This document shows, in pieces, positions 22,490-32,473 of a stretch of 64,000 bases of DNA (within the stretch, counting starts at the first letter, position 1; every line of letters starts with the position of its first letter). Source of the stretch: Obelidium mucronatum (lineage: Eukaryota > Chytridiomycota > Chytridiomycetes > Chytridiales > Chytriomycetaceae). The notes below the pieces were generated by a model that was not told the origin of the DNA, searched no databases, and saw only the letters and a list, made by a program, of their open reading frames with translations. Location: assembly GCA_025765595.1 (NCBI GenBank), contig JAIVFH010000067.1, positions 1-64,000 on the forward strand, in the 5' to 3' direction. The position numbers were made by a program, and so were the translations under genes.

Positions 22490-23520
22490 AGAACAAATCA
22501 TGGAAACATGAAAGTTTCAAACGTGTAGCCAATCAAGGGATTCACACCAAACCAAACAAAAGACAAAGACACCACCAGCCGTGAGAGTTCTCAACATACT
22601 GGTTGTCAATGCAGCGCGTGAGAGGACATCTGCATTGCCTGGAGTCCAAGGCTTCGGGGCCTGGCTTGGCAAAGGCGTAGGCAGGCTCAAAGAATACAGC
22701 CCCCTCCTCCCCCAGACAGACCAACACAACTCTGCTACCCTGTCTGCCTCATACCCACAAGGATGGACCAACAATGAATAGCAGAGCCAACAGTTTTGGT
22801 AAACACAGTAAAACAGCCTATTGTAAATTGGAAGATTTAATAACACCTTAGATTTAAAAACAAAACTAAAGAAAAAATGGCTTTACCATGAATTAAAATC
22901 TGGCCACAATACAGGAGCTTAGGGATCCAAAACTCCAGGACCAATCCAAAAAACTTAATAGAAGCCAAAAGAAGACACCACCAGCCACAATCATTCTTGA
23001 TAAACTGGTTGCCCACGCAGTGTGTGAAAATCACAACACCTGCATTTGCTGGTGTCCTTGGCTTATATCGAGTGCCCATATATAGGAGAGAGGGAGATGG
23101 AAATGGAGGTGTGAGGAATAAATTCATTCAAAAGAACAAACTTTGGAAACAGAGTCAAAAACTCAGTTTCAGAGCGTAGGCAATCCAGGGATTATAGTCA
23201 CAATATGGCCATAGAAGTCGGAGACACCACCAGCCAAACAAACTGGTTTGCATAGGCAGCGAGATAAATCGCAACAACTGCCAATGCTAGTGTCCCCAAC
23301 TTCAAGGTCAGCGTGACAAGGGCGCTGGTGGACTCAAAAATTACAATCCCCATCCCTCCCAAGGTTGACCAACGCGACTCCAGAATCTTGGTTGCTCACC
23401 AAAAAAACCGGATAGACAGTTTAGGTAAACAAGAGTCAAACAGCCTACTTGAGGGTGTTAATATTGCACAATATTCATGAAAAATTTAGTTATTTATACC
23501 TTGAATTAAAAAGGCCTCAA
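22490..23520. repeat. three diverged copies of a stem-loop-bearing repeat
   Basis: Copies centre on 22567, 22974 and 23222, each beginning AGACACCACCAGCC or GAGACACCACCAGCC. They share ACTGGTT, a GCAG(C/T) block, TGC(A/C)A(T)TTGC(T/C), (G)GTGTCC and, in copies 1 and 3, ATTCATTCAA(A/G)AGAACAAA upstream and AAACAGCCTA downstream. GACACCACCAGC can pair with GCTGGTGTCC in copy 2, giving a hairpin of about 80-100 nt, and less well in copies 1 and 3. Frames are open in part but interrupted. The region is upstream of the giant nuclease ATG and may be repeat or non-coding RNA sequence; I cannot assign a function. Confidence 0.6.
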
Positions 23521-24155
23521 TGGTGATGTGTGAGAATGTTGTGTTTGTGGTTTCACATCCAGATGCACAATTCAACTATGAGAATGGTAGTGAAGCCATA
23601 ATGGACCTTGGATTCCGTCTATGAAAGCCTTGACAAAAGGACCGCGTTGTTGTTTGGTATTTTTCGCGTTTCTGATGCAGTTGTTGATTCATCATGAGTG
23701 TTGTAAACTGTCAACTTAAAGTCAGCACTTTTGGAGATTGCCCCATCAAATAAAATAAAACCCTGCACTCTTTACCTTTAAAAGACTCGGTTTTAGGCTA
23801 ATCAGAGCGCGTTTTCGCAATAGGTCTTTAGTTTTGAAGTCAGGTGCCAAGCAGCAGACTAGTGGTATAAACAAACATTAGCACTGGCACTGGAGCAGGA
23901 CATTGTGCTGATAAAATTATGCCACATACCAAAGAGAGCAGAGGGTGCAGGTGGGTGGCTAGTACTGAGGCCTGTCAAACCAGGCTGTTTGTCAACAGTT
24001 GCCAGTGCAGGGCCCCAGGATCATAGGCTCCGAAACCACTTGGTTGGTTGAATCAGCCACATTGCAGGGAGCGGTCCAGTGCCAGCAGTGCCGGTGTTGG
24101 TCTTGTGTTGGTGGTTGGTTGGTTGGTGTGGTCATTTTTGAGTTTTTTTTTGGGT
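23521..24155. other. intergenic, no gene seen
   Basis: No open frame of note and no recognisable domain. A run of TTGGTTGG repeats and a T-tract lead into the palindrome at 24156. Confidence 0.5.
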
Positions 24156-24193
24156 GTCAATAAATCTCATGTGTAGCACACATGAGATTTATT
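24156..24193. repeat. palindromic site 2, spacer TAGCA
   Basis: Left arm AATAAATCTCATGTG (extended outward GTC), spacer TAGCA at 24174-24178, right arm CACATGAGATTTATT. The arms match perfectly over 15 bases. The left arm together with the right arm of site 3 would give perfect 18-base arms (GTCAATAAATCTCATGTG). It could be an element end, a recombinase core site, or a two-way poly(A)/hairpin element, since AATAAA is present on both strands. Confidence 0.85.
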
Positions 24194-24341
24194 AATGAGC
24201 AACATTGCTATTTCCCAATCACTTTTGAATGTGGTTACAATAAATATACATTATTCTTATTACATTAAATGGAGATAATTTCTCTTTCAATTCACAAATT
24301 GGGGCCCAATTGGAGGAGTTGTGAGCTGGTGTTGGTTTCCC

Positions 24342-25322
24342 CAACACACCAAAATCTCGCACACTACCTATCGCGGTTTTGAGCGTGTTTTTGGTTAGTA
24401 TATATTACTACTAGCTCATTTTTAAAATTGCAGCTCATTTGGTGCCCCCGCGGGTTGTTGGGGGTGAATAGTGTTGGTGACCAGGCATCTTCACGTCTGC
24501 GGCTCAAGAACTACGAGCCGCCCCGCCATGCCCTTTCAACCATGGTTAGTAACTATACTAAACTACTCTGCATATTAATTGCAAAGTGCAGCGCCAAAGG
24601 GCGCTTGCGATACTGACATTTACCCAACACACCAAAATCTCGCACACTACCTATCGCGGTTTTGAGCGTGTTTTTGGTTAGTATATATTACTACTAGCTC
24701 GTGTTTAAAATTGCAGCTCATTTGGTGCCCCCGCGGGTTGTTGGGGGTGAATAGTGTTGGTGACCAGGCATCTTCACGTCTGCGGCTCAAGAACTACGAG
24801 CCGCCCCGCCATGCCCTTTCAACCATGGTTAGTAACTATACTAAACTACTCTGCATATTAATTGCAAAGTGCAGCGCCAAAGAGCGCTTGCGATACTGAC
24901 ATTTACCCAACACACCAAAATCTCGCACACTACCTATCGCGGTTTTGAGCGTGTTTTTGGTTAGTATGTATTACTACTAGCTCGTGTTTAAAATTGCAGC
25001 TCATTTGGTGCCCCCGCGGGTTGTTGGGGGTGAATAGTGTTGGTGACCAGGCATCTTCACGTCTGCGGCTCAAGAACTACGAGCCGCCCCGCCATGCCCT
25101 TTCAACCATGGTTAGTAACTATACTAAACTACTCTGCATATTAATTGCAAAGTGCAGCGCCAAAGGGCGCTTGCGATACTGACATTTACCCAACACACCA
25201 AATTCTCGCACGCTACCTATCGCAGTTTTGAGCGTGTTTTTGGTTAGTATGTATTACTACTAGCTCGTGTTTAAAATTGCAGCTCATTTGGTGCCCCCGC
25301 GGGTTGTTGGGGGTGAATAGTG
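24342..25322. repeat. 283-bp tandem repeat, about 3.5 copies
   Basis: Copies start at 24342, 24625, 24908 and 25191 with only a handful of substitutions; the last breaks off in GGGGGTGAATAGTGT. Each has CTATCGCGGTTTTGAGCGTG, a GTGCCCCCGCGGGTTGTTGG block and CGTCTGCGGCTCAAGAACTA. The array runs straight into the leader of the H3-tail gene (ATG 25375), so the unit may be a multiplied promoter or 5' untranslated segment. The same short open frame recurs in three copies only because the copies are near-identical. Confidence 0.9.
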
Positions 25323-25374
25323 TGGTTGTTTGGGGTGAATAGAAATAATATTTATTTTATTTTTCATAATCAAA

Positions 25375-26453
25375 ATGGCAAGAACAAAGCAGAATGCTCG
25401 TAAATCCACTGGAGGAAAGGCGCCACGCAAACGGCTTGGAACCCAAGCAAACAAGAAAGGTGCGCCAGCAGATGCAGCAGTCTTTGGAGAGCGGGGTGAA
25501 GCGATAAGACACATTGTTGAAACAAGCAGCAATCCCCACAGCATCCATCTCCAGGCTGCCAAAGACCTTCTCAACAGAATGCACACGCTCTTCAACCTAC
25601 CGCAATCTGGCCTCCCCGACAACCTCCCATCTCTCCCCCCCTTCTCCATGAATGAGTTGCGCCAGAACGCCCCACTCCTACTTCTTGATCCAATCAAGAC
25701 GGGCCTCCCTGTTTCCGAATTTAGATCAAGAATCCCTATTCGCTTACTGCCATACCTTATGGAGAAGTCCATTTGTTTCACAACCATGAAACAAATGAAA
25801 CAATATGTGGATCTGCCAGACTATGGAGATGCAGCAGTGTACCCTAGTGCAGCTGTTGCCAGGGAAATGGAAGCTCTAGTGGAAACTCTTGGAGTGTGCG
25901 CTGTGCAGGTTGTTTATGACACAATGAAAAAGTAAGTTGTGGTTTTTTTGTTGGTGGGCTGTTAACAAAAAACTGTAGTCAGACAAAGACCATTCCAGCT
26001 CATTCCACCATTGTTGTTGTTGAAGCCACCTCCGTCATTCTTTTTCAACCACACTACACAGGGGATCTGTGGTCTTTGCCTGCTGTAAACTTGTTGAGCA
26101 AGTTGACGTCTCGTCGAATGCGAAGCTTGTACGTGGTCAATGGAACACAGACAACATCTGACGATTGTGCTTACCGCTGCATCGCATTCCTTTTGTTTTA
26201 TTTGGGTCTTCCACCCAATGGTGGCTTGTCACGTTGCCAAGCTCGTCGCTTTGAAAGGGTCATTGTGAATGATATCCCTCCAGGCTTGAACATATGTCGC
26301 AAACTCAACATGAATGAAAGGGAGTTGGTAAAGGGATTGGGTGAGGAGTTTGAGGAGCTGGTTCATAGTGTTGGGTTGGAGCTTGATGAAATCAAGAAGG
26401 ATGCGGTGCGGGTTATTGAGGACCCACCATATGATCCAAAGATGGATGATTGA
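25375..26453 (+). CDS. histone H3 tail-bearing protein of unknown function
   Basis: The first 19 residues, [19 protein letters not shown], copy the canonical H3 tail with one change (Thr6 to Asn). They keep the positions of Lys4, Lys9, Ser10, Lys14 and Lys18. Similarity fades after about residue 31 and the rest is not a recognisable H3 core. It has a Pro/Leu-rich middle, then [20 protein letters not shown], which is helical and could be part of a histone-type fold, but weakly so. Exon 1 ends AAAAA/GTAAGT at 25932. The best frame-keeping acceptor I find is TTGTTGAG/CAAG near 26098, which adds a second part with [17 protein letters not shown] and an acidic end ([10 protein letters not shown]). 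A nearer acceptor (ACACAG/GGG) would instead end the protein at 26161. The gene follows the 283-bp array and lies between the two TAGCA palindromes. Mimicry of H3 to engage readers or writers is inference. Confidence 0.65.
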
Positions 26454-26725
26454 TGGGGAGGGGGAAGTGCTTACAGCTCTTTTTTTTTTGGTTACAGACT
26501 CAAGAATAAACTGTGAAGGAATCAACTGCAACAAAACCAACGGCCACTCCAGGAAGCCTGAAACTTTCAGGAATATCTAACTTGGTTTTTAATACAGCTT
26601 TGACATTCATTATGGGATTTTTCTTCCAGGCCGAGAGGGGCTTGTGTACACTGTGAAGGAATCAATTAAAACAAAATGCACAACTTTGAAAGTACTCTTT
26701 ATTCTTACTTACTCTAAAAACTAAT

Positions 26726-28851
26726 TTACCCATCCAACAAGCCCATCTCACTCACTGAACCAGAATCGGCAAATTTACTGGAATCCCACTCCGCCAGATA
26801 AAGATCAATGGGAGTGCCTTTGAAACCCCGGGGATTGTTCCACTCGGCAAGCACAGTGGAGGTTTCCTTCACTGCAGTAGAGTCACCAATTGCTCTCATG
26901 TTATATTCCTCCCAACTCTCCAAAGGCATGTCCACAATGTCTTCCAAGTTATCAGCAACTACAGAACTACTGTCACCACCAAACAAATCAACAAGTCTTG
27001 CAGCTCGCATATAACGGTGCAAGTAGTTAAAAACTTCACGGTCACTTTCAACAAACCCCAGCATAGTATGCCCTAGAAAAAAAGCAGTTACTTTCAGGTA
27101 GAGGGGAAATTGATACAACTAACCCTCACGTAGCACGTTTCTTGCAAGTTGAACAAAGTGGACAGAATGGCGGAAACCTTTGATGTAGGCAGCTGCTGAG
27201 CTACTTTGGACCCGCCCATATGATGTAATTGTGCGATCATCATAAGGGTCGGCACACAGTTGGTCAAAAAACTTGTATTGCGGTTTACCTCCTTCTACAT
27301 AGGTGGTCACGGTGCGTGGTTTTGATTCGGGGGGAAACAGTTGGCATTTGCAAAATAAGATGCCAACAGGCGACTTGCTTTGATACTGGGGCTTGACAGA
27401 TTGTCTCTTGCACCAACAGTTGTCAGCCAACTTTGGGATGTCAGCCTCATTTCCCACTTCACAATGGGCAGCTAGACCTAGGAAGGAAACTTCGGAGCCG
27501 GGAATGTAAGTCCTTGCGCTCCACTGCTGTGGTGGTGAATCTGTAAGCAGGCGTGAATAATTTGCCTCAACATAGCGTAGGTCGTCCTCAACAAGAGGCA
27601 TTCCACTGGCACTTTGGAGTATAGCTGCATCTCTTTCTCCAATTTTTTGAGATCTGATTATTGTAAAATCACTGATTAGAACAATCTGAAAGAAATCAAG
27701 CCAAAAAAACCAATTCACCTGCGACGGTATTCCTCCATGAATTTGTCTGTTTGATGAAACAGAGTCGTTTTTGTGGTGCTCCCAATGCTCATCAATGTTG
27801 AATAAACGCCCATGACCTGGGCATCAAAATGGTCCAGTTGCTGAAACGTGAGTTTGGGAATACTCATCAGCAGTGCTACTCCAGTGCTCTTGATATCAGA
27901 TTCAACCAGTTGGATTCCAAAAAACTCGCTCATGCACTGGGCGTAGGCGTTTTGTCTATTCAACTTCATTTTCTTTAAGGCAGACTTGAGGATTGAAAAC
28001 TTTCCAGGACCCAACTGCAATTTCTCTGAATTATCAGCAGCCCACTCCTCGATATCAGACCAAGTTTCGAGATGGTATTGGAAATTATTTCCAGAAATCC
28101 GTTCAACTCCAAGTGGTAATTCGACGCCATTCAAGATCATGAATTTTTTGCCAGCACGATGATATTCTTGTAGCCATTCTGACCTTGCACGGGTCTCTGG
28201 CCAAAAGACACGTTCCGCCATTTGTGCAAGAAGTTGTGTCACAATGTTGGTCTCTTCCATTTCCAGAGGATGCATGACATGACAGACTCCATGGTGCTTT
28301 AGACGCGATAATAGCTCATTGGTGTTTGAATAGTCGAGAATAGCTGTAAAATTATCCGCATTTTAAGGATTTTAAAGCCAAAAGAGTAAGTACAGAAATG
28401 AGGACTCACTTGGAAAGGGTGGGTATGTGGCAGACACCTCATCAAAAGCGGCATGAATACAGTCTGTGGCCAATTTCATGGTACTGTCAACTGTCCATTG
28501 ATTCAGGACAGGCCACATGTACATTTCGACAGAGTATGTGTTATGATCGATCATACAGACCCAGTCATGCTTTGTCCAGTGGTTTTGGACTGGATTTTTC
28601 CGCAACTGCGTCCTGTGAGTCAGAATGGCATCTAGTCTCTCTTTGAATGCATCGCAGATGGCGGGGGTCCAATCCTTGGGTAGCTCAAACAGAGTGGCAA
28701 TCACATAGAACTGGGTTGGGAGGGCTGCTCCTTGGATCCCTCCCTTTTCGCAATGTCCTTGAAGTGTAGCCCGCACTTCAGCAGGATCAAGTAAGGTCCC
28801 CCACTCAATGAGTGGTCTTCTCTCTGGTGGGCCAGCACTGATTGGGTTCAT
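26726..28851 (-). CDS. unknown multi-exon protein, about 600 aa
   Basis: Minus-strand gene with ATG at 28849-28851 (MNPISAGPPERRPLIEWGTL) and about four exons; the end reads SEMGLLDG before the stop at 26726. I recognise no domain. Visible features: Trp-rich N-terminal part (WTPAICD, HWTKHDWVC, MYMWPVLNQWT); a central helical part with QLLAQMAERVFWPETRARSE; and a possible metal site NCWCKRQ...FCKCQLF in the third exon. The last exon is acidic. Introns lie near 28350-28410, 27640-27715 and 27075-27120. It converges with the H3-tail gene, about 270 bases away, and lies downstream of the other unknown gene on the same strand. The trio and their palindromic bounds suggest one mobile unit, but no transposase or integrase fold is recognisable. 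Confidence 0.6.
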
Positions 28852-29023
28852 TAAATTGAACTAGATTAAATTTTTAAATTATTAAAAATAAAAAATACAT
28901 TTATTTCATACATGCTAAAAATAATCAAACTAGTAATAATCAAACATCTAAACTAATGCAATACGTGTGAATAAACAAAGGTATACTTGGTGGCAAGAGA
29001 TCCCAAAACAGTGCATCATCTTT

Positions 29024-31800
29024 TACTCCTCACCACTGTTGGGCTGTGGTGCTGTTGACGGGAGGTGGGGTGAGCTGGCGTCCCAATCAAAGTAGTCATC
29101 ACTTTCCAACAACTTTTCACCAGGATTCTCCACCCCTGCCTGTTTGGCCTGTGGTTCAACTCCTTTTCCAGCCAAAGTTCCTAACTCACCCAAACCTCCC
29201 AACTGTATCCCTCCCCCCACCAAGTGTTGGCTAATGTCCAAACCTGCCTCCTCATTGTTGTTTGCAGCTACTGATTCTTCAGGAGCACCATCACTCCCGG
29301 TGCTGGGACCAGAATCCCCATCCACAACAACCACTTGACCCAACAAGTTTTCAAAACCATCCACTGATTCCACTTCTTCCACTGATTCCGCTTCTGCCAT
29401 GGTGGTATCTTCAGGAGCATTTGGGTCATCTTCTTCCTGCTCTCTAATGGCTTCCGTGACCTCCGAGTTGGCTTCTGCTGCTGTAGCACAATCCTCTGGT
29501 TCATCCATCTCAACCACAATGCTTCCCTCATCTGAATTGTATTCCTCCTCATTATCAGATGAATCAGATACAAACTCCTTGGAAAGGGGTTTGGCTAAAA
29601 CCAAATCAGAAACACATAATACAAAAAGTAAATCAAACCTGTTTTGAAAACGTTTGCATACAGTTGGCCAAGCTGTTTAGCAAATCCAGCATCTGCGGCA
29701 TACCGTCTGAACTCTTCCATCGATAGGTGCCCATACTTTAGAAACATAGATGCCGCGTCATAGAATTCGCTCTTGACAAAGACAGGCTCAACTGTGTGTT
29801 CAATAATAACACAGTCATCGCCGTCTTCATTGCTGTCGAAAGTTCCTTCAAACGCATCAATAAAGAAGCGCTTATTCTTGGCAATCAATAGATCCGGGTC
29901 AGGCTTGACTGCTTGTTGGGGGACTTTTATTTCTCTGGAACGGGTGCGGGATTTTCTAACTCTGGGAGATGGTGAATAGTTATGCCTCTTGGTGCCTCTG
30001 GCTGGTTTTGGCTTGGTGGATGGAGCGGCAGCAGGAGGGACATCCTTGGCAGTTTTTGTTGTGTCTTTCTTGGGAGATTCAGCAGTTGCAGTTTCAGTGG
30101 GAGGAGCTGAGTCAGTGGAAGCGGGATTGTTTGACTGCGGAGGTGCTGTTGATGGTGGGGATACTGCCGATGGTGAGGTTGCTGTTGGAGGTGGTGGTGG
30201 TGATGGGGCTGGTGGTGGTGGTGATGGGGGGGGAAGAGCAGATTGTGGAGGAGAAGTTGCTGGTAAGGGTGAAGTGGATGGTGGGGGTGAAGTTGCTGAT
30301 GGCGGATTTTGTTGAAGAGATGGGATTGGATTAATGTCAGCTGAAGTTGGTTGATCCGGTGTTGGGGGAGGAGGAGTGGGGGAGCGATCGCGTGTTACAG
30401 GCCATAGAATTTCACCATCTTCAGGCTCGGGACAGTAGTAATCCTCTGCATCACGGAAATACCTGCCTTGATTGTTATCATTCCCCTCCTCTTCGGCGCC
30501 ATCTGTGATGGTTTCCTCTAGAACAGAAGTTGATCCCTTTTTGCTGCCTGAATGTTTCACACCATCAGCAAGATTTAGGAAAAAATAGTCAAGCAAAAAC
30601 ATACCGCGTTTGTTGACTTCAATTAGCCTACACAGGCTTGTGGTAGTTACAGCATCCAGTACACACGCAGCTTTAAGCTCTGAGGATATTTCCGCCACTG
30701 GATGTATTGACGGTTTAGGCATAAAGTCCTTGAATGCTTTAAGCAAGAGTGAGGGGAAATCAGCCGGCTCCATCTCCTTCACTTGCTTTCCATCCAAGTA
30801 GTTTGTTGCAAACCAGCGGGTCTTTGCAATAGCTACTCCAGCTGTAACAACCTGACGGAATTTAGCCTCAGAGTTGGAGTTAACAGGCTGACCAGTGAGC
30901 TTGACAGCTTTTCGACACATTTTTTGGAATGCAATATACTTGGTATCCGTGGTAGCGCGAGTTTCAGAATCGTATTGATCCGACACAAGACTTATGGGCG
31001 CAGTTCAATTAGAATATCATTCAATTAGAACATCACTTCAAGCAATTGAGACAAAGAACTCACCAAGCATAGCTGCATAAGAAGGCCAGTTTTACTTGCT
31101 CCTCTTTAGCTTCTTGCGTTTTGATTTTATAGCTGCGCTCATATTGTCTGGCAGCTAATAAGCACGGTTGAGCAATTTCCGCATCATCGCAAAAGGGGTT
31201 CTTTGTGATTTGATTAAAACAGTTTTGATGAAGACAGAATATTTACCTCTGCATCTTGATCAATGCGCGTTTGATCCAGAGGAAGTTCCATCAATGGTTC
31301 TTCCAAAAGATGTTCATTTGATGAGGAAGGATTGGTGGAATCATTTGGCGTATTTGGTGTTGTTTCTAAAAAAGAGTGGTTTAGTTGTTGGGTCATCAAG
31401 TAGGTGATAAAAAGGATTTCACCTCTCAATATTTCGACAATCCTTGGCCTGGGAATAGAAGGAGAGGGTATGTTCTCTGTTGATGTTTTATTTTTATCAA
31501 GTGCTTGGCAACAGAATGCATTCTCTCACCACTTGATAGGAGACCGGCCCTTCCTACTATCGATAAGCCTGTTGGTTCTCTGGTTACAACTAGAGGTGCG
31601 TAGTAAGTCTATACTTGGATTGGACAGAGTTTTGAATGCTGGACTTACTTGAATTTCCACTCGCAGTAGTTTTCAATGGCCCCAAAGCTGCTGCTGTTGA
31701 CCCGGCATCTGATGGATTGATAAGGGCCAGGGCATGGATTCGTTTACTGTTTGCAAGGGCCTCTTTGCGGTTTTGCATAATTTGGGCGTGGTTGCTCATT
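29024..31800 (-). CDS. unknown multi-exon protein with Pro-rich and acidic regions
   Basis: The ATG at 31800 lies about 20 bases inside palindromic site 3; the protein ends QPNSGEE at 29026. The N-terminus MSNHAQIMQNRKEALANSKR is basic and helical. Later exons give SDQYDSETRATTDTKY..., a region with CRKAVKLTGQ, then a long Pro/Ser/Thr-rich stretch (29.99-30.4 kb). Next comes a basic motif cluster KRHNYSPSPRVRKSRTRSRE that could be a nuclear localisation signal. A helical acidic segment and a highly acidic C-terminal exon (29024-29594) rich in Glu, Asp and Ser close it. No known family is apparent. A basic patch, a disordered Pro-rich linker and an acidic tail are typical of chromatin-associated or activator-like proteins, but that is inference. 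Exon joins between 31000 and 31700 are tentative. Confidence 0.55.
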
Positions 31801-31818
31801 TTTTGATTTTTTTGGTTG

Positions 31819-31862
31819 GTCAATAATAAAAATCATGTGTAGCACACATGAGATTTATTGAC
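31819..31862. repeat. palindromic site 3, spacer TAGCA
   Basis: Left arm (GTCAATAATAAAAATCATGTG, slightly decayed), spacer TAGCA at 31840-31844, right arm CACATGAGATTTATTGAC. Same spacer and same orientation as site 2, 7.67 kb away, so the two form direct repeats around the block with the H3-tail gene. The right arm lies at the 3' edge of the CENP-B-like ORF. Confidence 0.85.
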
Positions 31863-32435
31863 AAAAAAACTTGACAGACTCGCACACACCCAATTGGTTA
31901 ACGCTTTAAATCTGGCACCGATTGGGTGATTAGTAACAACAAGAGAATACATCCACTCCCGCAGGTCACTGAAGGAAACTGTAAGCCCGTGATTTCTTTG
32001 ATCTGCAACAATTGAAAACAGTTCTCTTTCTTCGAAAGGGAATCGGCATTGAAGCATGGTAGGAGAAAAGACTGCTGTTGAGACAATTCCATCTCTATCT
32101 ATTAGTGTTTGCGACAATGGCTTTGGTTGTTGGATTAGTGGTTTCCTTTGTGTTAGCAGGTTTACACCACCACCAGGCATACGTTTTCCCCATCCTAAAT
32201 GAACAGCTCCTTTTCCTCTAGCTTTAACATCAGCCTGGATTATTTTGATAGATCTGATCCACTTTGAGAGAGTAGACCTGGACAAATGGTGATCAGCTGC
32301 CACTTTGGCGGCAATACCACGTGTCGTTAGACTGTTGGTAGAGGCTGAAGCAAGAAGCTGTTGATAGATAGCTACAACGCGCATTTTGTACACTAGAGTG
32401 TGTGAAGACCTTGAGCAGGTGTTGGTAATTGTCAT
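31833..32435 (-). CDS. pogo/CENP-B-like DNA-binding protein without catalytic domain
   Basis: Open frame of about 200 codons. The first half has a helix-turn-helix of the Psq/pogo kind (LTTRGIAAKVAADHHLSRST, then LSKWIRSIKII). The second half resembles a CENP-B-type HTH (FPFEERELFSIVADQRNHGL, then DLREWMYSL and ARFKALTNWV). In pogo/Tigger/Fot1 transposases these two helix-turn-helix modules precede a DDE catalytic domain. Here the frame stops about 15 residues later, inside palindromic site 3, and no DDE domain follows on this strand. It may be a transposase cut off by insertion of the neighbouring block, or a domesticated DNA-binding protein. The unknown gene at 29024-31800 begins about 40 bases past the stop. 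Confidence 0.65.
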   Translation of the reverse strand: MTITNTCSRSSHTLVYKMRVVAIYQQLLASASTNSLTTRGIAAKVAADHHLSRSTLSKWIRSIKIIQADVKARGKGAVHLGWGKRMPGGGVNLLTQRKPLIQQPKPLSQTLIDRDGIVSTAVFSPTMLQCRFPFEERELFSIVADQRNHGLTVSFSDLREWMYSLVVTNHPIGARFKALTNWVCASLSSFFVNKSHVCYT

Positions 32436-32473
32436 GGTTTGACAATTTTTTATTTGAGTCTTTCTTTTTGAAA

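Noticed and set aside
24428..25182. The same 62-codon frame three times (MQLIWCPRGLLG...)
   Set aside because: The frame recurs only because the 283-bp units are near-identical; it runs through different functional-looking DNA and has no homology signal.
24342..25322. CRISPR array
   Set aside because: Units are contiguous 283-base direct repeats without unique spacers, and the genome is eukaryotic.
29969..30334. Gly/Val- and Trp/Leu-rich + strand frames
   Set aside because: Antisense of the Pro-rich exon of the unknown gene at 29024-31800.
6368..31862. Palindromes as histone-mRNA stem-loops or bidirectional poly(A) sites
   Set aside because: They contain AATAAA on both strands, so a terminator role is possible at site 3. 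Site 2, however, lies upstream of the gene starts on both sides, and the identical TAGCA spacers and matching outer arms are better explained as element junctions. Kept open in the finding but not called as terminators.
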